Of a DNA stretch of 64,000 nt, positions 34,323-45,455 are shown in pieces. A model generated the notes under the pieces. That model ran no database searches and had not been told where the DNA came from. It was given only the letters and a program-made list of their open reading frames with translations. The stretch is from Typhlomys cinereus (lineage: Eukaryota; Chordata; Mammalia; Rodentia; Platacanthomyidae): contig JALPQD010000627.1 in assembly GCA_023101885.1 (NCBI GenBank), positions 746,092 to 810,091 of the forward strand, given 5' to 3'. Both the position numbers and the translations under genes were made by a program. How positions within the stretch are numbered: position 1 is the first letter of the stretch; each line of letters opens with the position of its first letter.

Positions 34323-36319
34323 TTTTATTAATCTTTTTTAATACATTTTTTATTATTTCCGCTCATACAAACTTAATAGGTACACCAGTTCCCTCCCTCC
34401 CTCCTCCTCCCCCTGAACCCACTGCTCCCCCTCCCCTCCCTCCCCATCCCCCAGTGCCTCCCCCCCCAATTCCCAGAGAGTCCTTTATTGTGTATGCCTA
34501 ACTCTCCTCTGGGTCCTCCTCTCCGATGACGTACAAGGACCCAGTGGCATTTCCCTGAACCCTTTCCTGGGTTCCCCTTAAGCATAGGAACACTACTGTG
34601 GCTGTCAATCCCTTGCCTCCAAGGATCTTGGTGCCTTTAGCTGATGCTAGACTTTTTGATGTCAATAGTGTGTTGGACATTGTGCTGGGCATGCAAAGAC
34701 TTATTATGATTGCTTCGGCCTTAACTAGTGTGGAGAATCTTGCAAATCACTATTCCTCCCATCCTTTTGCTCTTACAATCTTGCCGCCCCCTCTTCCGCA
34801 AATGTCCCTGAGCTTCAGGATGGGGGGAGATTAGGCTGCCTTAGTTCTATGTGGTTGATATAGAGTCTCTGAAGTTCTGGATTGTGGTTTGTTGATTTTC
34901 TTTTGCAGTTTTGCTGCTCCTTCAATGCCCTTCACTCCATCCTGATGGGCACTGTATGTCAGCCCCTTGTCAGAGACAAAAAGCTGTTAAACTGGAGTCT
35001 TGTTATAATAGCACATTCAAGGGTAGATGTGTAATAAAAGTAGGAAACCTCAGTGAGGGAGGGGTCAATCACCCATTTACAAAATGATTACTTTTTATCT
35101 GCCAGACTATATGCCCTCCCCTTCTGATGAGATCATACCCCCTCAGTTGTACATGATCAGGAACGAATGTCTGAACTTAACCAGGTGTCACAGTACTTAC
35201 TTGCATTCCTTGATGGAGGCCTATTTCCTCTGCTGTAACATGGTCCCTCTCTCCTTGTTTCTGTTGTGGCCCTCCAACCCCATCCCTCCTGTTCATAATC
35301 CTTGAAATTACTATATTACATACGTTTACCTTTGAGTGTCTCAATGTGGGCTGGGTGAGTTTGGTACTAGGAGCCACCTATTAGGGAGTACATATGCGCT
35401 TAATTTTCTGTGTTTGGGATACTTCACTTAATATAATTGTTTCTAATGACATCCATTTCCCAGCAAATTCCAGTAATTCATCATTTTTGATGGCTGAGTA
35501 GTACTCCATTGTATAGATGTACCACAGTTTCCTTGTCCACTCATCAACTGTTGGACATTTGGGTTGATTCCATGACTTTGCTATTGTAAACAGTGCTGCT
35601 ATGAACATGGTCATGCTTGTGCTTTCGAGGTGAACCTCTGCTTCATGGGGGGTTATTTCCAAAAGCGAGATAGCAGGGTCATATGGCATTTCGATCTTTA
35701 ATTTCTTTAAGAATCTCCAGACGGCTCGCCAGAGTGGCTGTATGAGCCTGCATTCCCACCAGCAATGTAGGAGGGTTCCCCTCTCTCCACATCCTCTCCA
35801 GCATTTGTAGTTGTTTGTATTGTGGATTTTTGCCATCCTGACTGGGGTGAGATGATATCTCAGGGAAGTTTTGATTTGCATTTCCCTGATGGCTAAAGAA
35901 GTGGAACATTTTTTAAGATATTTATTAGATATTTTAATTTCATCCCTGGTAAAATTTATTTTAAGCTCCAGGGCCCATTTTTTAATTGGGCCATTGTTTT
36001 CCTTGGAGTTTAGTTTTCTAAGGTCTTTGTGCACTCTGGACAGTAGAGCTCTATCAGATATATGGTTAGTGAAGATTTCTCCCATTCTGTGGGTTGCCTT
36101 GGAGCTCATGTTACACTCTATTTATCTGAACAGAAGCTCTTTAATTTCACAAGGTCCCAACTGTTGAGAGTTGGTAGCAGTGACTGTGCCATTGGATGTC
36201 CGTTTAGGAAATGTTGGCCCAGCCCAATCAGCTCGAGGGAGTTCCCTATCTTTTAAACTATGGTTTTTATAGTCTCTGACCTTATATCAAGGTTCTTGAT
36301 CCATTTGGAATTAAGTCTT
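34323..36319 (-). mobile_element. 5'-truncated L1 LINE no. 3 (minus strand)
   Basis: The 3' 2.0 kb of an L1 of the same family: T-rich 3' end at 34323, C-rich 3'UTR tract (34385-34470) and the C-terminal part of ORF2 (to about 36319). Flanked by a 16-bp direct repeat with one mismatch, GGTAC(T/A)ACCAGCTTTT (34307-34322 and 36320-36335). It was truncated during insertion, as most L1 copies are. Confidence 0.92.
35381..36319 (-). pseudogene. L1 no. 3 ORF2 C-terminal fragment
   Basis: An open piece at 35381-36109 (242 codons) encodes the region after the reverse transcriptase, including the Cys/His cluster [18 protein letters not shown] and the ending [17 protein letters not shown]. The frame is disrupted near 36100 and the upstream endonuclease and RT are absent because of 5' truncation. 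Confidence 0.9.
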
Positions 36320-36335
36320 GGTACAACCAGCTTTT

Positions 36336-36925
36336 AGACCATGCTGAATCAAGCTTTCCACCTCTTCCAGTGCACAGGCCTAGCCTCTTCCCACATCCAC
36401 ATCAGCTCTGCCTGGCTTTCCTTGTTTACTCTGATCAATCTTGCACTAAAGAAATGACAACACATTTAGGAAAATAAGCACTTTAAAAAACATGCAAGAT
36501 GTAGAGAAAGGACTCAGCAGTTAGAGTGCTTGCTGAGCAAGCCTGAGGACATGGGGTTCAGGTTCCAGTACTATGCTTAAATCTAATGGGGAGTTTCAGT
36601 CTTTACTAGCTAAAAGTGCAAATATTGACCTTCAAAGAGCATAGAAATAGAGAACATAGTTTCTTTGACTATAAAGACCATGAACAAAAATTGAAATCTG
36701 ACCTATCAAAATCATTAAGTTAGTAGTCATTCCCTCTGAATCTTTAACACATACACACATTCTATTTACAAAATTTGAAAATCAGAAGGAGGGGGAAGGC
36801 AGAGTGTCATCAAGGTGGAAGGACCACAGCATCTGGAAGAATGTAATTGAAAAAAGTTAGCAGTGTGCTACCCGCTGTAGGCCATTATAAATAATCTTGC
36901 TTTGTGTGTGTGTGTGTGTTCTTTT
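36336..36925. other. Junction stretch before copy B
   Basis: No gene. It contains a degenerate tRNA-derived SINE-like segment at about 36500-36590 (gtagagaaaggactcagcag, gttcaggttccag) and a short (TG)n tract at 36904-36919. The left edge of visible copy B homology lies just after this tract at about 36925. Confidence 0.55.
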
Positions 36926-37751
36926 GAATTGTTCTAAATAAATAAACATTACTTTTATCAAGGGGAAAAGTTAAAACTGCTTTTGGAAGACCCAAAAGCT
37001 TATGATGAAAGCTTATTTTATAATTCTATTTCTTCCCATGCAGCAGGACACTGTGTGTGTATAGTAATTATTTATATTGTACCATATGCTACAATGAAGA
37101 TGAAATTCAGTAGATGTATTCCTTCCAGCTGGCCCCCCAAAAAGAAGGGGTTAAATGCATTCCTATGTTCAAAGCACTAAGAATTAAGACAAGCTAGGAA
37201 GTGAAAGGAAATGTGAACACTATTACTGAGATTTCTGAGGGCAAAATGTGTACACAACAGACAGCTCCTTCCTCCCATCTTCCTGATAGTTAATCCCTGG
37301 AATATTCAGCAATTCCTGCAGAAGTCTTAGGAGCACAGGTCATAAACATGCATGGGAAAAGTTCATTGAGTTCAGAACCAGATACTCCTTTTACAAAAAA
37401 AGAAAAAAATCTCCCCTGTGGGTCACTAAGACATTCAAAATCACTGTCGAATTCCATTGTACAAAGTAGCCCTAAATACTTTTCTTAAGAAAGGATTGCT
37501 TGTTTTAAAAGATTTCTGTTTGATATCTGATTCCAACAATCTGCAATAAATACGTCTCTTTTAAAGAGACATTTCTACTGCAAAGGCAACATTGTCACAT
37601 CACACACATTAGATAAAACAAACTGATTGCTTCATAGAAGAACAAACATCGCTTTACTGAAACTCTCAACACTGAAGCATTCACCGAAATTTCTTAAGGA
37701 AAACAGGAAGTGAAGCAGCACTAGAATGAATTTGGAAAGGGAAACACTAGA
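36926..37751 (+). repeat. Segmental duplication, copy B block 1a
   Basis: Matches bases 1-836, starting ttgaattgttct in both. It ends at the ACTAGA target site of the ERV; homology to copy A resumes at 45456. Confidence 0.92.
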
Positions 37752-38298
37752 TGTCGACATCTAGTGCGTCGGGGACCCTGGGTAATGTTCGCGCAGAAAT
37801 CAGGACACAGCGGATGCAGAGGAACAGCAAATGCAATTGCAACTGCATGCTGAGTTTATTTTTCCAACTCTTAATATAGTAATCAGCAATAGCAACCAGC
37901 AATAGAAACCAGTAATAGTAACCAGCAATAGTAACCAGCAACAGAACAAGATTTTAAAACAAAAATCTCCTAAGAACCCTAAGTACACAAGTGAGATGAT
38001 GTCTCTATCATGAGCTATATTTGTGTATAGAAACAGTAAATACTTCCCCAAAGCACAGGGCACAATGTAGCCAGGCAATAGAACTTCCTTCATATAATTA
38101 ATCAATAAGCACAATGTACTTGTCCCAACGGCTGCTTCCTTGTCTAAAGTCAATTCTCAAGAGACCAAGTAGCGAAAATGTTGTTTATGCTTGAAAGTTT
38201 TCTTTCAGCTGCACAGGGCTTTCCCAGGTGCACACTCTCACACTTGTCTCTGAATGACCCAGACAGTCTGCACATCAGGCAAGTCCCGTGCTCCCACA
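37752..38298 (-). repeat. ERV 3' LTR
   Basis: 547 bp with TG...CA ends (reads tgtcgacatc ... ctcccaca on +). On the minus strand an AATAAA signal lies near 37860. It differs from the other LTR by about 13 substitutions plus several small indels, by eye (about 2.6 %). It is longer because of an extra gcaatagtaacca-type unit near 37900-37940 and two other indels. Confidence 0.93.
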
Positions 38299-38320
38299 AG
38301 TTCCTCCTTTTTTATTTTTT
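38299..38320 (-). other. ERV polypurine tract
   Basis: On the minus strand, taaaaaaggaggaact directly precedes the 3' LTR. It is the plus-strand primer site for reverse transcription. Confidence 0.85.
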
Positions 38321-38409
38321 AAGCAAATGTAACTTCATCCATAATAAATTTAAAGCTTGTTGATTAGGTAGAAGACAACATTTATATATAAAAAACAGAA
38401 TCATTCCCA

Positions 38410-39640
38410 TTATGACCAAAACAATACCCATCCCACTTGCTGTATGATAGAGACTTTGTACAATTCCTTAGGATCTAATCCTTCTAACAGTTGAGCAAGT
38501 ATTTCCACTATTTCTGTATCTGAGGAAGAAGGAAATCTTTTTAAGAAGGTATTACGTATATCATCATTTAACATGCTAATATATTGAGAAGCAGAATTAT
38601 TCCCAAGCAAATGCTGTTGAATAATTTCCCATTCACATTCAGACTGATTATACAAAAAAGAAGTGATACAGAAAGTAGTAGAGTTCCAATCACATATCAG
38701 TTGAACTTGATGTTGTAAAGACATAACCTTTTTTCCTAACCAATTAACAGTTTGTTTCAAAACATCAATCTCATTTTGTAAGCAAGCATCAGTATGAGCT
38801 TGTTGAGTCCATAATTGATGTGAATCTCGATGCCAGTTCTCTACAAATTGTTTAGTCTGTACAAAATTATGTAGCACAATTCCAGATATCATAGCCACTA
38901 TTGCTACAGTAATCAAGCTTAGAATAACTGCAACCAATCATACCTTTAGTGCACTTAAGGATCTTGTCAAAAAATTCTACTAAGATATGATTTAGAGGAT
39001 TATGAGACCAAGGGCAACCAAGCTGAACGGGAACCCAAACATAAGTTCTTTGTTGTAAGATCATAATAGAATATCCATTTTTAAAATCAATAGAAGAGTT
39101 TAAACAAGTATATAATTGACAATCCAAGCAGTTAACATGAGTATCAAAAGTAATATTTCTGATTAACAAAACGTAAGGTAGGGGTACACAAGCAGTAATA
39201 TTAAAACTTTTAAACAGAGTAAAGTTATAAGTACTAGGAGACCTCTTCGTGCCACCATAGGATCCATTAAAAAGCATCACCGGTCGAAGAGCAGCAGCCA
39301 GTTTCCAAAGATGAGTCTGAAGTGTAGCAGGATTCTATAAAGATGTCATCAAATTATTTGTGCCACCATCCCCCCGAGCCATTAGGGTAGATCCTCTCAG
39401 AGAAGAATTACCAGCTTCATTCATCCTGTTGACATCAGAAAGACTACAAGTATCACTCCATTCATAATAGGATTTCATAAATTGACCCTGTGGACCCCAA
39501 TTTACCCAAAAATTCTGAATTATTTTTCCAAATTTCCCTAAGCAGGAATGCCAAACAAAAGGGCGATATTTAAAATCATTGTATGAGAACTGTTCACATT
39601 CAGGGAAAGGTAAATCTATCATAACTGTGACATTACGTCA
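38410..39640 (-). pseudogene. env: ERV env remnant (SU and TM)
   Basis: Three open pieces: 39335-39622 and 38867-39280 (surface subunit, several Cys and N-glycosylation-type sequons such as NGS, NFT, NIT) and 38410-38937 (transmembrane subunit, 175 codons). The TM piece starts with a hydrophobic fusion-peptide-like region, then a heptad-repeat helix (with KQTVNWLGKKVMSL) and a short Cys-containing segment (LICDWNSTTFCIT). This arrangement is that of HML/betaretroviral envelopes. The frame breaks between pieces, I see no clear furin-type cleavage motif at the SU/TM boundary, and the TM frame runs to a stop close to the LTR without a clear membrane anchor. It is non-functional as it stands. Confidence 0.88.
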
Positions 39641-39753
39641 GGTTTGGTTAATAGACCAAGCATTTAATCACTGTAAGCATGTTCTAGATCTAGTTATATT
39701 AGTACCAGGAAGAATCCAGTGTTGATATCCAAAATTAAGACAAGGAGAAGGCC

Positions 39754-40495
39754 CTAAACACAAAGATTCACCATGTAATACATAAGTAAAATTAAAAAGA
39801 GCCCTGTCATATCTCCGTCGCACTGTGGTCTTGATCTTTTAGGGGCTTGATCCATCGTCCTGAGACCCACTGCTGTTGTCCATCCTATAAATACATAAGA
39901 CCATACCCTCTCCCTTGGGTTAAATAAAGCTTGAGCTATAATTGCACGAGCATTCTGTTGTAAAGACCAAATATCATTCATGCCAAAATCGTCCTTTTTC
40001 CTCCTTTTTAATTTTTTAATTTGAGTCTTAAGTGTATGATGTGTTCGTTCTATTATGGCTTGACCCTAAGGACTGTATTCTATACCAGTAACATGAATTG
40101 TATTGTAATTTTTATAAAAGTTTTTAAACTTATGAGACGTATATGTAGGACCATTATCTGTTTTAATATAAGTAGGAACTCCCATCACAGCAAAATTCTC
40201 TAATAAATGTTGAATGACATGAGTTGTGGTTTCTCCAGGTAATGGAGTGGCCCAAATAAAAGAAGAATATGTATCAATTGTAACATGAACATAAGATAAT
40301 TGACCAAAATCAGAAATATGAGTAACATCCATTTGTCAAATGTCATCTGGTGACAGACCATGAAGATTTACTCCTTGTAGTGTAGCTTGAAGATGTAAGG
40401 GTCTATAAACAGAGCAATTTTTTATAATTTGTTTTGCTTGGCGATATGGTATTTTATATTGAACATGTAAGTGATTAGCATTGGTATGTAAATGT
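39754..40495 (-). pseudogene. pol: ERV integrase remnant (pol 3' end)
   Basis: The frame reading from 40495 downwards includes the His-His part of the zinc-binding N-domain (HTNANHLH), whose second Cys appears replaced (NCSVYRP). It continues with the catalytic core, where the first Asp lies in MDVTHI and the second in TDNGP. A stop codon at about 40064 falls just before the third catalytic residue (Glu, in GQAIIER). The frame continues to about 39754. Another stop separates the zinc domain from the core near 40334. Integrase would insert viral DNA; this copy is dead. The MaLR interrupts it just upstream of the His-His motif. Confidence 0.88.
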
Positions 40496-40499
40496 GCAT
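40495..40499. repeat. MaLR target-site duplication, left
   Basis: TGCAT, repeated at 42495-42499. Confidence 0.9.
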
Positions 40500-40913
40500 T
40501 GTCATAGTTAAGCACAGGAGTCAACTTGACTCTTGAGGGTTTGAGCTCTGGGCACAGTTGTAGAGAGTTGATGGTTGAGTTAAGCCCAGAGCAAACCTGA
40601 AGGAGATTGTCTAGCTGCTGGGGAAGACCCAGCCCATGGTGGGTGGGATTAGGTCCTGGATAAATCAGAGAGAGCTTGTTGAGAGAGTTGGCATCCTTCT
40701 GTTCACTTGGCCAGACATGCTGGTCTGGCAAGTAAGGATTGTCCATCTCTCAGCCGTTATGGTGGCCAGTTCCCTCGGCCCTGGTGTTGGTGTGTGCTCT
40801 CCTGTCAAGCTGAACTATGAACTGTAACCGGACTATCTTAAGAAAGTAAACTCCTTGTTCCCTTCAGCTGTGTTCTGGTCATTTATCAGCAACTATGCAG
40901 GCAGACTGCAACA
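40500..40913 (+). repeat. MaLR 5' LTR
   Basis: TGTCATAGTTAAGCACAGGA ... GCAGACTGCAACA, 414 bp. Differs from the 3' LTR by A/T near 40519, A/G near 40812 and A/C near 40834. Confidence 0.92.
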
Positions 40914-42080
40914 GAATTTGGTACCCAGGAAGTGGGGTGTTGCTGATAAATCTGACTATGTGGACTCTATGGCTTTTGAACGGTTTCGCTGGACAAAGTT
41001 TGAAATGTTTGAAGATTTTGACTTTGTGGATTACCAATACCGTTCTGCAGAGTTTGGTGGGCCATTTGGAAAACTGCAATGCTGAGAGCATAATGAATTG
41101 TTTGGGCCCAGTTTCTGAGGGGGTGAACAAGGACTTTGGTAAAACTGATGGACTGGTTTGCTTGACAGAGGAGAGCTGTGTTGGCAGCCTTGAAGGTTTG
41201 GATGTGCAAAGGGCAGGCAGCAGAATATCTGCTGCTGTTGGACAAATGAGTATCAGTGAAGGAAAACCTAGTGACTTGCGCTGAGACGGTGGAAGACATG
41301 AAAACCACCGTATGGCAAGTTCCTGGTTTGGAAACTCAATTTCCTTCAGGGGCGAAAGCCCAAGTTAAAGCTGTTTCTTGCGCTTTGCAAGTTTGGTTGC
41401 CTAAAAAAGAGGCTTTTCCAGCGTCAGCACGTTGAAGTTGGTGCAGCTGTGGCTCCAGTGGACTAAGCTACATTTTAACCTCACTTCAGAATCTGGCAGC
41501 GTCCCTCAGGTGATACTGGTTTGGGCATACTACTGAGGGGTTCATGGAGAGCAGCAAAAGCTTGGCACCAAGTGGCAGTCGTAGAGTTCCTGCAAGAGAT
41601 GGTGAAGCTTAAAGCTGCAGAGGAGAACTCAGAATTGTGTTTGAGATGCCAGAACTGTGGGACTGCTGCTGAGGACGACTGCGAGTAGAGATTCAGCCTG
41701 GTTCAGAGGAACTCTGCTCTTACAACTTCGAGCTGTAAACGGGGACTGGGAATACCTCGAATCTTAGCCACCTTGACTATGTGATGAGCAGCAGAAGATG
41801 GACACTGACGTACAGGATGTGGTGATTTGCTGGACTTTGATCTTTTTAATGTTTTCTTATTGTTTTAAGATCCTTCTGTTTTAATGTTTTATCTGTTTTA
41901 AAGTATTTAATTTATTCAGAAGAAACTTTGAACTTTTAAAATATTGGAATTGAAGTTTTAATGAGGGAACATTTTAAATTTGTCCATGGAATGTATTTAT
42001 ATTTTAACATCTGTGGGGACAAGGAAAGGTTACAGTTTAAAAAGTGTATTGTTTTTTTGTCAAGTTGACAAGGGGTGGAG
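40914..42080 (+). other. MaLR non-coding interior
   Basis: 1167 bp without recognisable coding capacity. The first about 50 bases (tttggtacccaggaagtggg then gtgttgctgataaatctgac) match the common MaLR leader theme also visible at 49361 (aattggtaccaggtagtggg, gtattgctgtgagat). The 3' 200 bp is T/A-rich and ends in the purine tract. Confidence 0.85.
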
Positions 42081-42494
42081 TGTCATAGTTAAGCACAGGT
42101 GTCAACTTGACTCTTGAGGGTTTGAGCTCTGGGCACAGTTGTAGAGAGTTGATGGTTGAGTTAAGCCCAGAGCAAACCTGAAGGAGATTGTCTAGCTGCT
42201 GGGGAAGACCCAGCCCATGGTGGGTGGGATTAGGTCCTGGATAAATCAGAGAGAGCTTGTTGAGAGAGTTGGCATCCTTCTGTTCACTTGGCCAGACATG
42301 CTGGTCTGGCAAGTAAGGATTGTCCATCTCTCAGCCGTTATGGTGGCCAGTTCCCTCGGCCCTGGTGTTGGTGTGTGCTCTCCTGTCAAGCTGGACTATG
42401 AACTGTAACCGGCCTATCTTAAGAAAGTAAACTCCTTGTTCCCTTCAGCTGTGTTCTGGTCATTTATCAGCAACTATGCAGGCAGACTGCAACA
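42081..42494 (+). repeat. MaLR 3' LTR
   Basis: 414 bp, near-identical to the 5' LTR; followed directly by the TGCAT target-site duplication. Confidence 0.92.
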
Positions 42495-43662
42495 TGCATG
42501 CTCATCTTGAACAAATGTAAATGTAACAAGTTTATCTGCTTGTGAATTACTGTGAGTGAGGAAACTAGGTAATTTAGAATGTGAGCAAATATGAATAATA
42601 AAAATTTGATTATTACATTGTCAAATCAATAATTGAAGTGCTTTGACTAATTCAAATAAAGGAGGTTTTAAAGAATGAATAATGGCATTATATACATTTT
42701 GAACTACTTTTATCACATAAGCAGAATCAGCAATATATTAATATTATCATCTGTTAATATTAAAATATTAATATATTAAAATATATTAAAATTAGTATTG
42801 TTAAAATATTAAACTTATTATTAAAATTATTTTATTATTAAAATATATTAAATATATTAAAATTATTTAAATTATTAAATTATTTTATTAAAATTATTAT
42901 TTAAATTATTATATTAAAATTATTTTATTAGTAGTAAAATATATTGAATGTATTAAAATTATTATTATTATCACCACCAAAGTCTTATAAAACTTGAATT
43001 ATTGGAAACAGTTTGTTTTGTTGAATTGAGGTATAATTAGAAATTGATGTCAAATATTTGTCTTTGTTTCAATATGTACTTTTAGTTTTTGAGCCATCAG
43101 TAAAATCATTAAGAGCTTGAGACAAAGGTTGTTTCTCAATAATATCATTGATTATAAATTCTTGTTTGTGTAAATAATCTCATAATTTATTTTTAGGGAA
43201 ATGATATTTAAAATATCCTGTAAAATGGACGAGTGCAATTTGAAGGTCTTCAGACATTTCAAACATAAATGTAACCCTTTTTTTTTTTGGTAAGTGAAAA
43301 ACTATAGCAGAACAATCAAAACCACTTAATTGTAGGCAACGTTGACCACCATGTTGAATAATATAAGCTATAATTGTTTCATATGTAATGATATATTTTG
43401 AAAAACTATGTTTAGTATATATCCATTCCAAAGGGGCTGAGTTTTGAGCTAAAATTGTGGTAGGATACGTGAAAGTATTTAAAATTAACAATTTAATAGG
43501 GGTGTTTTCTTCTATTCTATGTAAGAAAGCTTGTTGGATGTGATTTTCTACCAAGTGTAACTCAGCAAGAGCTTTAGGAGTAAGAGAGCAGGGACTATCA
43601 AGCGCTGAATCACCATTTAATGTAGCAAGTAAGTTATGTAATTGATAAGTAGGAATGTCCAA
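42495..43662 (-). pseudogene. pol: ERV pol remnant: RT connection and RNase H
   Basis: The piece 43180-43662 (160 codons) matches the layout of the RT connection region: LLATLNGDSALDSPCSLT, then an Ala/Leu helix, and PTTILAQNSAPLEWI. An RNase H active-site-like FTDGS lies at about 43095 on the minus strand after a frame break. The rest, to 42495, decays and holds an AT-rich expansion (42735-42965). The RT palm with its YxDD box is absent. RNase H would remove the RNA strand of hybrids during reverse transcription; here it is non-functional. Confidence 0.8.
42735..42965. repeat. AT-rich low-complexity expansion in the ERV
   Basis: About 230 bp built almost only of attaaa/tattaaaat units, interrupting the RNase H region. 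Looks like local repeat expansion after insertion. Confidence 0.85.
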
Positions 43663-43862
43663 GGAAGGTTGTAGCCATAGTTTTTGTTAGCAATTGTATC
43701 TTTTTATTTTTAGAAGTAATATCCCTACAGACATGTAAATATTTATTATTTTCTTCCTTTTTAATAGGTAGCATAGCTATTTATTTAATATATTTTATAA
43801 TATTATTATATAAAAATTTAAGTAAATATAAATATGTAAATAATATAAATAATATTATTTAA
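43663..43862. other. ERV internal deletion junction region
   Basis: AT-rich tract (43780-43862) between gag capsid-like sequence and the RT connection. The nucleocapsid, protease, dUTPase (if any) and RT catalytic regions expected between them are missing, several kb in an intact class II provirus. The exact junction is not visible. Confidence 0.65.
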
Positions 43863-44881
43863 AGGTAGCATAAGTTCCAGTTTCTGATAGCATGGGGTAA
43901 GAAATTTGTCTTATAGCAGGATTTTGATTATTTTCTCTAGCACGCTTGGCCCCTAATTCATTGAACCATATTTGCCATTGCAAATATTCTGATTCCTTAA
44001 CAAGATCTCTTGCCACAACGTTCCAATCCTCAGCGACCCAATTTCCATAATACCAAGCCATGCCAGCTAACATCTCTTTAACATAATGAGATTGAGGGCC
44101 ATAAAGAGTAAGTTTTCCTCAGCCTAGCAATGTCTTCAATATTAATTCCCTCGTAATGAGGGGGTTGAGCAATACCTCCTTGTGGAGGGGGTGGAATAAT
44201 AGGGAAGGACATTATAGGAAGTTCCTCCTCCTCATACGATCCTTTAGAATCAGAAGATGAAGTGAAATCAGGTAACATTTGCCTTTGTAATCATCTCTTT
44301 TGTTGCCGCTTTTGTGAAATCATTGGAAACAACATTGGAGGTGCCAACGGCTTTACTTTCGATTTTGCTCCATTCGTCACTGACAGTTTTCAATTCTTAA
44401 ATTCACTCTCTAATTTAGAAACTAAAGTTTTTAAAGCTTTTACTGAGGCATCAGAATCATATTCTTCCTGTCATGGGGAAGGAGGTTGGCAAGCCTCAGA
44501 TCGCCCACCTCCAAATAACTCATTTTGGTCTTCCTTAATTTTAACTTTAATGGTGTCATCTAAATCAAATTCTTTGATAGAGGGCGAAGCCTCATGTTCC
44601 AAATGAGTAATCAAGCGCTCCTCTTATATGGCTTTAAAAACAGAATAAATCAATGACCAAATGGACCAAAATCATACTCCCTGTCGAAATGCCTTTTCCA
44701 CATTTTCTCTGATTCTGACCCAATTCTCTAAATCCAAAGTACCCTCATCAGGAAACCAAGGATTATATTCCTTAATTACCTGTATGCAAGCCTCCAAGTC
44801 ACCTCTGGAAACAGAAGCTCCATGCATCTTTAGCAAAGGTTTAAGTATAGAAGCATAAGGAGAAGAAGTAACTTGTCCCAT
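43855..44881 (-). pseudogene. gag: ERV gag remnant (matrix to capsid)
   Basis: Gag opens at ATG 44881 with MGQVTSSPYASI, a Met-Gly N-myristoylation signal. A matrix helix bundle follows with NPWFPDEGTLDLENW, a motif order typical of betaretroviral matrix. Downstream pieces include a Pro-rich stretch with FPIIPPPPQGG (44078-44278) and capsid-like sequence with WYYGNWVAEDW and WQIWFNELGAKRA (43855-44073). Frames are broken by stops between the pieces. The nucleocapsid zinc knuckles are not found. Gag would form the particle shell; this one cannot. Confidence 0.85.
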
Positions 44882-44932
44882 AACCCTGTAATACATAAGA
44901 CTTACCTGTGACCCACCTGAAAACTTCTCAGG

Positions 44933-44950
44933 GTCCCTGTTCGGGCGCCA
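44933..44950 (-). other. ERV primer binding site, tRNA-Lys3 type
   Basis: On the minus strand TGGCGCCCGAACAGGGAC, the 18-nt complement of the tRNA-Lys3 3' end, two bases after the 5' LTR. Lys3 priming is shared with MMTV and lentiviruses; with the env and integrase motifs it supports a betaretrovirus-like assignment. Confidence 0.93.
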
Positions 44951-44952
44951 AT

Positions 44953-45455
44953 TGTCGACGTCTAGTGCGTTGGGGACCCTGGGTAATGGTCGGGCAGAAA
45001 TCAGGACACAGGGGATGCAGAGGAACAGCAAATGCAATTGCAACTGCATGCTGAGTTTATTTTTCCAACTCTTATTATAATATAGCAACCAGCAATAGAA
45101 ACCAGTAATAGTAACCAGCAACAGAACAAGATTTTAAAACAAAAATCTCCTAAATACACAAGTGAGATGATGTCTCTATCATGAGCTATATTTGTGTATA
45201 GAAACAGCAAATACTTCCCCCAAAGCACAGAGCACAATGTAGCCAGGCAATAGAACTTCCTTCATATAATTAATCAATAAGCACAATGTACTTGTCCCAA
45301 CGGCTACTTCCTTGACTAAAGTCAATTCTCAAGAGACCAAGTACCGAGAATGTTGTTTATGCTGAAAGTTTTCTTTCAGCTGCACAGGGCTTTCCCAGGT
45401 GCACACTCTCACACTTGTCTCTGAATGCACATCAGGCAAGTCCCGTGCTCCCACA
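44953..45455 (-). repeat. ERV 5' LTR
   Basis: 503 bp, TG...CA ends, paralogous to 37752-38298. Any proviral transcription would start here, toward lower coordinates. Confidence 0.92.

Larger units (their letters stand above)
40500..42494 (+). mobile_element. Young non-autonomous MaLR-type LTR element nested in the ERV
   Basis: A complete 1995-bp element: 5' LTR 40500-40913, interior 40914-42080, 3' LTR 42081-42494, 5-bp TGCAT duplication on both sides. The LTRs have equal length (414 bp) and differ at three positions by my count. The interior starts gaatttggtacccaggaagtgggg, the place and style of the MaLR primer-binding region, and ends with a purine tract (aaggggtggag). It has no open frame above 129 codons and no gag or pol motif, so it must have been mobilised in trans, presumably by an ERVL-type element (known for MaLRs). 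Family relatives occur at 30936-31322 and 57703-58126. Confidence 0.92.
37752..45455 (-). mobile_element. Betaretrovirus-like endogenous retrovirus (minus), with nested MaLR
   Basis: A 7.7-kb proviral insertion: LTRs at 37752-38298 and 44953-45455, a 6-bp target-site duplication ACTAGA (37746-37751, 45456-45461), a polypurine tract and a primer binding site. Gene remnants in minus order are gag, a deletion removing the rest of gag, protease and the RT core, RT connection/RNase H, integrase and env. A MaLR element (40500-42494) interrupts it. The uninterrupted target sequence is present in copy A at about 821-850, so the provirus entered after the duplication. All genes are broken; it is defective. 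Env TM and integrase motifs resemble class II (HML/MMTV-like) retroviruses. Confidence 0.93.

Noticed and set aside
40895..41308. 129-codon (+) and 113-codon (-) frames in the MaLR interior
   Set aside because: No retroviral or other domain; MaLR interiors are non-coding and the two frames overlap on opposite strands.
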